This document shows, in pieces, positions 6,601 to 12,047 of a DNA stretch of 12,047 bases; position 1 is the stretch's first letter, and each line of letters starts with the position of its first letter. The notes beneath the pieces are model-generated. The model was not told where the DNA came from and ran no database searches. It saw only the letters and a program-made list of their open reading frames with translations. The DNA is from Goniomonas avonlea (taxonomy: Eukaryota; Cryptophyceae; Goniomonadida; Goniomonadaceae), in NCBI GenBank assembly GCA_003573635.1, contig QUTJ01031479.1:1-12047 (forward strand), given 5' to 3'. A program made the translations under genes and the position numbers.

Positions 6601-9600
6601 GCAGAGTAAGACCGCTCTGGCTCGTGTGCAACGGCAGCATGTGGGGGGCGCAGGCACTGGGACACAGTAACGTCTGTGTTCAGTGAAGGGGGACTTGTTG
6701 TGGATGGCCATTGAGCAGCGTTCACAAATCGTCCTGGCGTCGGAACCGCATACCCTGCAGCAGAAAAAGACGGTCTGGCGTTCGTCGCAAATCTGACAAC
6801 GCGAGAACTGATCCAGGTCGAACAACGCCTGATACTGCTCCAGCCTTAGCAAATCGATGTCCGCTTCCAGGCCTCCCACCGATGTGCTGAAGTCGACGAG
6901 GTGGTGTTGTGGGGTAACCACCCTGACGTTGGTGCTGCTCGATGAGTCCCTGCTGGGTGAATCGGCGTTTGGGTCAAGAGCGTTAAGCTTCTCGTCCTCA
7001 GCTCGAAGGAACTCGTTGAACTCGATCGTTGCTGTCTCCGACTCCGGTGTGAACGAGGGATCCGGGAGCTTAGCCGTTGGCTGACGCGGGGGGAAGGCTG
7101 CTAGCAGGTTTGTTACCGGAGTCTCCGACGAAGTGCTGGCCTTGAGGATGTCTTTGGCACGGGCGAAAGCCGGCAGGGTGGTTGACTGATCAGCCAGGGA
7201 GTTAGCGGCGTTCGCGTGCTCCCGCTCGAGGGCCCCAGGGACCGGCGCGAAGGCGGGTGCGTCGGAGTCGTAACACGGACTGACGCCTGCGAGGTGAGGC
7301 GAGGTGGCAGGTAGAGCGATCGTTGAGGTAGCCGAAGGCTCGGGCGCTGACGGCTCTGCCGCCGGTGGCTCTGCTAACGTGCTGGACGTTGAGCGAAGGC
7401 TCCTCGAATCGGTGGCTTGCGCCTGCTTTCGCAGCGAGAGATGCTCCGTGTTTTTGATCAGATGCGAGGGTGGGCTGTCAGCGAACGCTGGGCTGATGCT
7501 GTTCCAGTAAGGCAGGAGCCGTTCGGTGCAGATGACCGAGCGCAAGAACTCGTCTTCGTTCAGTGGTACCGGTTCAGAACAGTCAGTGTGACATGAAGGG
7601 CGGACTGAACGAAGTGCCGTTGAAGGTGCGCTGTAGTCGTTTCCGTCCACGAATAAGAACGAGGGCGAGAGGGGGTGGAGAGTGCTCAAGGCCATCCCGT
7701 TGAAAACGGTGAGGGCGAACATGATGGTTGGGTACCTTCTTGGGTCGGTAAAACTGGAATCGTTCGGGAAGTACTTGGATAACAGTACATGACCTGGGAA
7801 GGCGTGGAGTTCGTCCAGTGGGACTTGGGTGATGAGGAAGGCGGCCTGCGCGCGTTCTATCTTGGACGCAGTCACATTGGGTTCGGGCTTCCGGTTCGGT
7901 GTTATCGACAGCTGTAAATTGTCCAGGAAGTTGACTGCGAGGGCAGCCAGAGGTGAAGGGAGTGCTCGTCGAACGAGGTACCTCCAATCGCTGATCGAAA
8001 GAAGTGAAGCGTTGACCAAGATCGCAAGGCGGCGGATTGCGAAGGCCGCTGGACGGTCGAAGAACAAAGCCTTGAGGAGCGGCACCAAGCAGTTGACGTT
8101 CGAAAGGAGACAAGCGTGTAAGGTGCGAATGCACTCCGCTTGGAAGCCAAGGATGAACTCGTCAGTTGGGTTCAAAGCCAGTAGTGTGTTTACCACGAAA
8201 GGCAGTGAGAGTCCGCTGTACATGATGAATGACCGCAGGGCTCCTTCACTTTTGTTCGAGTGGATCGCATGGAGGATCTCGGTGAAACGGATGACGCTGG
8301 AGTTGAGGTTCATCTCGTCGAGTGTCTTGCTGGTTCTGTCCCGAGCTTCAGTGCGGTCCTTGTCCGTTGCCATGGCACGGTCAAATGCTGATGCACAAAG
8401 CGGGGAGTAGGGCAGTCGGATCTGAGATGGCTCGACCGGGCTGGAACTGCAGACATTGTCGATGTTCAGCCAGTACAACTCGCATCTGTCGGGTTCGAAC
8501 ATGAGAGGGCACTGAGCGGAACCGGTCGGGTGTCTGGGGAGTTGCTGAATAATCCTCCGAAGAGCGTCGGTGGGGACGTTGGGGACCAGTGGGAACAGCA
8601 TTCTGAGAGGGAAGTCCTCCGCAGATCCGTTCTTTGGGGTGGGAAACCCTTGGCTGCCTCGTTGGACAGGTGTGGGGGCTGCTTCGAGTGCTCGCAGAAA
8701 GAATTGTTCAACGTCTTTGATGTAAACGAAGTACGGAGCTCTCTTCCTGCGCTCGAAGCCGGTGACCAGGTCCCTTATCGTACGAATGTTGCTTTCGATG
8801 TCGTTGGTTTTGAACTCCCCTTGTCGGATGGCGGTGTTTTGGATCCATTCCTCGGTTGGTTGGATCTCGGAGGGAAGGAGGTTGCAGACTGGAGGGTTAG
8901 GCAGTCCGGCGCTGGTGTTCAGGAGCACCTCGGCTTGCAGAAAGTCCTCCAATAACGCACGACGAGACGTGTGCAGGGGGCTTCCTCCAGGAATTGTTGG
9001 GCCCGACGGGAGGGAAGGGGGCAGGGGGTTTGCGCGAAAACTGTTTGCGCGAAGGGTGCCGGAGCGAAGATCTTCGGGAGGCTGGACACTCGACTGCGAA
9101 GCGGCCATAAAAGGCACAGCTCGCAGAGGGTTGGAAGACGACGGAAGAGATCCCGGAGGCTGGACTCTCGACTGCGGAGCGGCCCCGGAAGGCGCAGCCC
9201 GCAGAGGGTTGGAAGACGACGGAAGGATTCCCGGAGGCTGGACTCTCGACTGCGAAGCGGCCAAAGAAGGCACAGCTCGCAGAGGGTTGGAAGACGACGG
9301 AAGATCCGGTCCGTGAGGCGGCGGCGGCGGCGGCGGGTTGAAGGGTTGAGCGGAGCGATGACTGGACGATACTTCAAAGTGAGAGGGGCTCGACGGAGGT
9401 GAAGGCGGTTCATCAGTGGGCTCGAAGGGGTTAGTCCTAGCAGAGGTGTTAGGGGTTGGGTTGGCTGCAGATGGACCGGAGGTTACGACCCCGGAGGGGA
9501 TGAACTGCCCGAGGTTCCTGGACGGAGGGTTGGCGAGTGGGAGCGAAGAATTGGAGCGGGGCTGAGGTGGCGGATAGGCGAGAGGGAGCGAAGAACCGGG

Positions 9601-9777
9601 GTGAGGCGGAGGCGGCGGCGGAAACTTAAGGGCTGCGGCGGCCGCCACGATGTTGTCGACGGCGGCTGGGACGAACTCGACGGCGCGGTTGGGTTGGACG
9701 AGGCGAGATCGCGGAAAACGAGTCTCCCCGAAAGGGGATCGTTGACGCTTGAAGCGTGCGGAGAGCTGCTGGACCAT
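3643..9777 (-). CDS. Giant protein with tandem B-box zinc fingers, SUMO motifs and SR/K-rich tract
   Basis: 2044 residues; I know no full-length relative. The ATG at 9777 is the first after an in-frame TGA six codons upstream. Order: 1-270 Pro/Ser-rich with poly-Pro and three 26-residue repeats (about 158-235); 271-780 globular, unrecognised; 781-990 low complexity; 994-1086 two B-box-type zinc fingers. The first has C994-x2-C997, C1007-x2-C1010, C1018-x2-C1021, H1026 and H1034. The second has C1048-x-C1050, C1059-x2-C1062, C1070-x2-C1073, H1078 and H1086. IKIE (1105-1108) fits the sumoylation consensus, and VIDLT at 1134-1138 and 1141-1145 are canonical SUMO-interacting motifs. Residues 1160-1400 are Ser/Arg/Lys-rich with DRSPSP repeats. 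Residues 1400-1770 form a second globular region with C1641, C1643, C1653, H1664, H1665, C1670 and C1684. The tail to 2044 is acidic then low complexity. B-boxes usually mediate protein interaction or self-assembly, so a structural, RNP-forming or host-factor-docking role is an inference. Its end overlaps the RT gene by 56 nt. Confidence 0.8.
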   Translation of the reverse strand: MVQQLSARFKRQRSPFGETRFPRSRLVQPNRAVEFVPAAVDNIVAAAAALKFPPPPPPHPGSSLPLAYPPPQPRSNSSLPLANPPSRNLGQFIPSGVVTSGPSAANPTPNTSARTNPFEPTDEPPSPPSSPSHFEVSSSHRSAQPFNPPPPPPPHGPDLPSSSNPLRAVPSLAASQSRVQPPGILPSSSNPLRAAPSGAAPQSRVQPPGSLPSSSNPLRAVPFMAASQSSVQPPEDLRSGTLRANSFRANPLPPSLPSGPTIPGGSPLHTSRRALLEDFLQAEVLLNTSAGLPNPPVCNLLPSEIQPTEEWIQNTAIRQGEFKTNDIESNIRTIRDLVTGFERRKRAPYFVYIKDVEQFFLRALEAAPTPVQRGSQGFPTPKNGSAEDFPLRMLFPLVPNVPTDALRRIIQQLPRHPTGSAQCPLMFEPDRCELYWLNIDNVCSSSPVEPSQIRLPYSPLCASAFDRAMATDKDRTEARDRTSKTLDEMNLNSSVIRFTEILHAIHSNKSEGALRSFIMYSGLSLPFVVNTLLALNPTDEFILGFQAECIRTLHACLLSNVNCLVPLLKALFFDRPAAFAIRRLAILVNASLLSISDWRYLVRRALPSPLAALAVNFLDNLQLSITPNRKPEPNVTASKIERAQAAFLITQVPLDELHAFPGHVLLSKYFPNDSSFTDPRRYPTIMFALTVFNGMALSTLHPLSPSFLFVDGNDYSAPSTALRSVRPSCHTDCSEPVPLNEDEFLRSVICTERLLPYWNSISPAFADSPPSHLIKNTEHLSLRKQAQATDSRSLRSTSSTLAEPPAAEPSAPEPSATSTIALPATSPHLAGVSPCYDSDAPAFAPVPGALEREHANAANSLADQSTTLPAFARAKDILKASTSSETPVTNLLAAFPPRQPTAKLPDPSFTPESETATIEFNEFLRAEDEKLNALDPNADSPSRDSSSSTNVRVVTPQHHLVDFSTSVGGLEADIDLLRLEQYQALFDLDQFSRCQICDERQTVFFCCRVCGSDARTICERCSMAIHNKSPFTEHRRYCVPVPAPPTCCRCTRARAVLLCNDCPQGCRNHCSDCFERYHSRGPRTAHIVMKLPTSSPEKRAAEVAIKIEQQSPAPRLSAPASDSTGAHQATNDSVIDLTTTVIDLTESSPECTQQPAEADAKGPSNKGKRPAVSDPSVPVPGSPASSSASRSLSRSPPHKQRKQKPKEGGSKAISAPINGNLDADRKPSRKRRHKKKNGTSPASADSSARSSGSSLPKPEQPERPARKKSDRNGCPQPDAHVPRTPDRSPSPDRSPSPDPSREATPTSKSASTGSRSSSSSSSPAKSEGPRKKPRRPSTKDSPRKRNGSGKRRTKKRHSNSVTEEHLDDDEPPPLAPASPDSSDNEEDAPTCSEADEPAFVWGNRTGERMNPNGSYRAINDTTVHPFLHPDRPLPPPIKQLRKKLHSVVLTAFEKQIRRAIRHFSAIGERDPSQCADFWNESTPSEVRVYVVQFLWPTALLNLETTGLSSRSLYNFLDGFTHPQWRWTLGVIAWVAPNTGWNLRNFSKAERETLGSKEPTGVIVWLSILICRTKEMRDKIAKHGADSRQARDDQNAIFKLRGGLPSNRKPALQRYTNACYTRIAEIETAIAGDPVLSRLPFCGCFFADGMRQRCQVMQVVRTDPHHLQARCVNARKFGETWYPGCNAWKIVDYTRGIEDILFAMHDQHAMHSPSKSRATWWIGQSAEDRLRNYKIARQAARVSPYFPFPAVTAQKAFVSCQLYHPSFATMFRERPRLENDLQTDELHEGVAAFRRSNSDEASSDEASIDSCHDNRASSDEENEHQTRSQPKTEQTRRARMKLQFVSEPEEGGAFADASSAAEHSEVSRNTSSTRLSAVNFDQVCSPLEIGSSKGSGKQSRRQRIVSPSLSPPRASPIGEVSASQMNSRACKEVRFFDQEAAESRPTGSLGRHRDAPRPLTKQRNSRINAPAPNAALNSPVEAPPIMERKRGFANESARARKNEGANLWNPPPPAKEAAASNSQSTSSDAALLKLLAERFLNAATN
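5883..5926 (-). repeat. 18-bp tandem repeat coding DRSPSP
   Basis: The unit gatcgggggacggtgagc occurs at 5883-5900 and 5901-5918, with a third partial copy starting at 5919. On the minus strand it encodes DRSPSP, inside the Ser/Arg/Lys-rich tract of the large protein. SP dipeptides next to Arg suggest proline-directed kinase sites, as in SR-type nuclear proteins; this is an inference. Confidence 0.85.
9074..9307 (-). repeat. Three in-frame 78-bp tandem repeats
   Basis: The block ggaagacgac recurs at 9133, 9211 and 9289, exactly 78 bp apart, within near-identical units. Each unit encodes 26 residues of the form SSSNPLRA-P---A-QS-VQPP in the proline-rich N terminus of the large protein. The period is a multiple of three, so copy number can change without breaking the frame. 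Copies differ at a few positions, some of which change the residue. Confidence 0.9.
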
Positions 9778-10442
9778 GGGGCTGCGTCTGTATCAGCAAG
9801 CGGGGTCTTCAGGAGGAAGGGAACCGGGCTGACCAGCAAGATCCATTGCGCAAGTGCAAATGAGTATGTAGTGCAGTGCAACTCAGTTTGTGCAAATAGC
9901 AAGGGTGAGCAACAGGTGATTTTCAGGTCAATGGGCAGAGTTTTTTGTAAGCATGTGGCGGCAGTCAGAGAACTTGTCTACTGACGCTGCTATGTGTGGA
10001 CGTGGGCGGCAGCTGTGTGGTGCTGGGCAAGGTTCAGGATCATACTCATGCCACCGCAGGGTCCGTGCAATTGGTAGGGGGTGTTCAGGTGGCAGAACTT
10101 GTGTGGTGACGTGTGGGTGCTGGTCGAGTGATGGTGATGAGTGGGTACTCAAGTGATTTCGGCAGGTCAGTATCGGTACGATCCGGGGGTCAGTGTGGAT
10201 GGGAGGCACCAGGGCTGCGAGTGAATATGTAGTTAGGGTATACATAAGACATAGGAACTTAGGGCGAGAGCCCCGACGTAACTTCGATCGGAATCGCCAG
10301 AAACATTTCGCCGACCCCATACTCTCAATAGGGGCAGAAACAACGGGACAAAGCCCTTGGTGGTGGTAGTCCGAAGACTGAGATAGGGAAGAGAAGTACT
10401 AGAAGTCTGCGCGGATCCGGTCAGTCAACGGGTTAGAAGCAG
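9778..10442 (-). other. Spacer between methyltransferase gene and the large B-box protein gene
   Basis: The 665-bp stretch has no convincing gene. It is less GC-rich than its flanks in places. A frame at 9928-10320 on the minus strand opens with ATG but its product has no recognisable feature. Short motifs recur: the octamer GTGCAAAT on the plus strand at 9854-9861 and 9890-9897, agaacttgt at 9969-9977 and 10094-10102, and tga[ag]tatgtagt at 9861-9872 and 10222-10233. These could be promoter or internal-entry elements for the downstream genes, but nothing in the sequence proves a role. An in-frame TGA at 9793-9795 separates this spacer from the downstream gene, so the two genes are not fused as read. 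Confidence 0.5.
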
Positions 10443-12038
10443 TCAGGGAGGGAGTCCGCGCTCGAGGTAGTCCAGCAGAGGGGGGCCAGTGATGTTGACC
10501 TGTTCGTTCAGTAGCAAGAAAGAAAGAGCGAAGGGGGAGGAGTAGGTGGAGGGTTCGGGGATGGGCTGGAAGAACAGGTGACCGCGGGCGCAAAAGGTGA
10601 AGGTGGAGTAACCGTTATACTGCGGGTGAAAGTTGGGGTCATGAAAGCAGCCGATGACCCAAGGGGATGCCATGCTGATGACTTTGGAGATGAAGGTGCT
10701 GGCTTCGAACCAAGGTGGGTTGATTCCTGCGAACAGGGTGACGTCAGAGGGTGGTTTCACCAGGCTAGCTAGAAAGTCCGCGGTGTGATGCTGCAGTTTG
10801 GTGTTAGAAGAGAGGATAGACGGGTCGCTGAGCGGGACGACGTCGAAGGAAAGGATGTGGGCGAGGCGGGATTTGATAGCAAGGGGGAAGGTTAGATCGC
10901 CAGAGGCAAAATCAATGATGGTGAAGGCTTCGCAGGGACGAGAGGAGAGGAAGTGAGAGGCGAGCAGGTCGGGTAGTTCGGCAAGATCCGCGAGTGCTGC
11001 GGGGTGAGTGTAGAAAGCGCCGAGCCCAGGGATGAGGTGAGGGAAAGGGTAAGAAGTACTGCGGAAAGGAGGGTCAGTGGTTCCAGCGAGCTTAGATAGT
11101 TTGGCCAAGCAGACGGCGTGATTGGTGTAGAAGAGGTAGTTGCCGCAGATTGAGATGGGTACACCGTTGAGGTCACAGGGTACTTTGCCTTCGATGTGGC
11201 CGAGGAGGAAAGTTCTGTGCGGGAAGGGTGTTAAGGAGGATGGGTGCTGGAAGGTGAGCGGTTGGCTAGCTAGAGCTAGAAGCCTTGCGCCGAGGGAGGG
11301 TAGAGCTTGAACGACGTTGGGACGGAGTGCATCAACTCTTCTGAGGGTCGAAGGGTCAGAGGGCGGCTCAGGTACGGGGCGGGGTAGGGTGGCGCGGCGA
11401 CGCTTAGGCTTTTTTGAAGCAATTGACGATCTGTGGTCAGCAGGGAGAGTTGGGGAACGGGGCGGGCAACGGGCCTTTACGCGACGCTGACGTTCGCAAC
11501 CGTCATCCGCTCTGTTTCCGGTTAGGTGGTCCAGTGGGGGCCTGCGAGGAGAGGGAGGGGAACGGGAAGGTGTGGGAATGACCGAGGAAGGGACCCGGGT
11601 TTCAGTGGAGAAGGGAAAGAGGGTTGAAGGTGAGGGTTGAGGTTGGGTCAGTGAAATCAACTCTGGCGGGTCCACGAAATGAGCTCTTCCAGGGCCCAGG
11701 CGATGTTGATGTCGTTTTTGTTGTTTTCCTCCTGCGAGTTTCTGCGTAGGTTCGTCATGAAACAAGGAGGGGTTAGGGACCAAGGAGGGAAAAGAAGCAG
11801 AGGGGTCAAGGCCACGGCCTTGTCTCGACGGAATGCTCTCCACGTTCACGACAGGACGCGCGACGTCCGCGTGACCGCTCCTGAACTTCCGTCGGTGCTC
11901 ATGAGGAGAGTCTGAATCAGATGTTGGGCCATCGGTTATATTGTTCATGTGAGCCATAGTTCGAGCGAACGAGTTTGAGTTCGACTCAGAGTTCGCAGGC
12001 CTGGTAGGTCCGTCAGTTCGAAGGTCGCGGCAGGCCAT
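10443..12038 (-). CDS. Amino-methyltransferase-like protein (N6-adenine type, NPPW motif) with disordered N terminus
   Basis: 531 residues. Residues 1-265 are Pro/Ser/Arg-rich and probably disordered, with a basic nuclear-localisation-like cluster at 207-214 (ASKKPKRRR region). Residues about 270-515 look globular. There GAFYTHP (340-346) matches motif X of adenine methyltransferases. IIDFASGD (374-381) matches the SAM-binding motif I, although the usual second glycine is replaced by Leu382. FDVVP (398-402) matches motif II with acidic Asp399. ADF (420-422) could be motif III. NPPW (440-443) is the catalytic motif IV. The X-I-IV order is that of N6-adenine DNA methyltransferases; PrmC/HemK or rRNA amino-methyltransferases share NPP[YFW] but not the FYT-P block. 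Activity and substrate are inferred, not shown. The frame is open to the window edge, so the ATG at 12038 may not be the true start. The stop is TGA. It lies upstream of the other two genes on the same strand. Confidence 0.72.
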   Translation of the reverse strand: MACRDLRTDGPTRPANSESNSNSFARTMAHMNNITDGPTSDSDSPHEHRRKFRSGHADVARPVVNVESIPSRQGRGLDPSASFPSLVPNPSLFHDEPTQKLAGGKQQKRHQHRLGPGRAHFVDPPELISLTQPQPSPSTLFPFSTETRVPSSVIPTPSRSPPSPRRPPLDHLTGNRADDGCERQRRVKARCPPRSPTLPADHRSSIASKKPKRRRATLPRPVPEPPSDPSTLRRVDALRPNVVQALPSLGARLLALASQPLTFQHPSSLTPFPHRTFLLGHIEGKVPCDLNGVPISICGNYLFYTNHAVCLAKLSKLAGTTDPPFRSTSYPFPHLIPGLGAFYTHPAALADLAELPDLLASHFLSSRPCEAFTIIDFASGDLTFPLAIKSRLAHILSFDVVPLSDPSILSSNTKLQHHTADFLASLVKPPSDVTLFAGINPPWFEASTFISKVISMASPWVIGCFHDPNFHPQYNGYSTFTFCARGHLFFQPIPEPSTYSSPFALSFLLLNEQVNITGPPLLDYLERGLPP

Positions 12039-12047
12039 TTCAATATG

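Larger units (their letters stand above)
1..12047 (-). mobile_element. Large multi-ORF Penelope-like retroelement (5' end outside window)
   Basis: Three co-oriented intact frames, a PLE-type reverse transcriptase as the last gene, and a compact structured 3' end that runs into a dinucleotide tract together suggest a single retroelement read on the minus strand. Known PLEs usually have one RT/GIY-YIG frame, sometimes with one upstream frame; the giant PLEs of rotifer telomeres (Terminons) show that endonuclease-lacking members can carry several extra genes. Seen: gene order, orientation, overlap of the last two genes and shared low-complexity style. Inferred: that the methyltransferase gene belongs to the same unit, since a 665-bp spacer separates it from the other two. 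No long terminal repeats, target-site duplication or second copy is visible, so the outer limits are not defined. Confidence 0.68.

Noticed and set aside
7829-8410. 193-codon frame on the plus strand
   Set aside because: Antisense to the first globular region of the large protein; composition is erratic and no motif is seen.
8762-9402. Plus-strand frames with Arg/Gly-rich repeats
   Set aside because: The apparent protein repeats are just the reverse reading of the 78-bp repeats in the minus-strand gene.
9483-9902. 139-codon minus-strand frame overlapping the start of the large gene
   Set aside because: It opens with TTG rather than ATG and is out of frame with the long gene, so it is an artefact of alternative-start counting.
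9928-10320. 130-codon minus-strand frame in the spacer
   Set aside because: Starts with ATG but has no domain, an irregular Pro/His/Cys-rich composition and no supporting context; too weak to call a gene.
1-12047. Telomeric TTAGGG-type arrays, long terminal repeats, CRISPR array, tRNA or rRNA
   Set aside because: Read through the window on both strands; none of these is present.

Overview
The window looks like one strand of a large, multi-gene eukaryotic retroelement, read entirely on the minus strand. Three long, uninterrupted reading frames follow one another from high to low coordinates: a methyltransferase-like protein (12038 to 10443), a very large zinc-finger/low-complexity protein (9777 to 3643) and a reverse transcriptase (3698 to 231). 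A 230-nt 3' untranslated region follows, which folds strongly and ends in a pure (CT)n tract (shown as (GA)n at positions 1-23). No long frame on the plus strand looks genuine; all are shadows of the minus-strand genes.

The reverse transcriptase has the signature of Penelope-like elements (PLEs): an AHKSPPTLRF block, motif A ending in DDFTRLYTSLP, a GIPMGSSTS motif B, an FVDD motif C, and an FMDL...FFKKN...YQHSSTNAP thumb equivalent to the FLDv/vYrKpt/S.HP motifs of PLEs. No GIY-YIG endonuclease can be seen at its C terminus. It would therefore belong with the endonuclease-lacking PLEs (Athena- and Coprina-type), which are known to add to exposed chromosome ends. It carries about 640 residues ahead of the RT core, including a duplicated CxxC module.

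The middle protein is the most unusual part. It has a proline-rich N terminus with three 26-residue repeats, an uncharacterised globular region, two tandem B-box-type zinc fingers, a canonical sumoylation site (IKIE), two adjacent SUMO-interacting motifs (VIDLT twice), a long Ser/Arg/Lys-rich tract, and a second uncharacterised globular region with conserved-looking Cys/His residues. The RT protein carries a third copy of the same kind of motif (TIDLT). The most distal protein has the X-I-IV motif order of N6-adenine-type methyltransferases, with an NPPW catalytic motif.

The host is a eukaryote (B-boxes, SUMO motifs, SR-like tracts, nuclear-localisation-like basic clusters, PLE-type RT), with fairly GC-rich DNA and no need for introns in the long frames. 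I cannot name the lineage. The 665-bp spacer between the first and second genes contains no convincing gene. All three frames are intact, so the copy may be young or recently active. The right-hand edge cuts through or just before the start of the methyltransferase gene, so the 5' end of the element is not in view.
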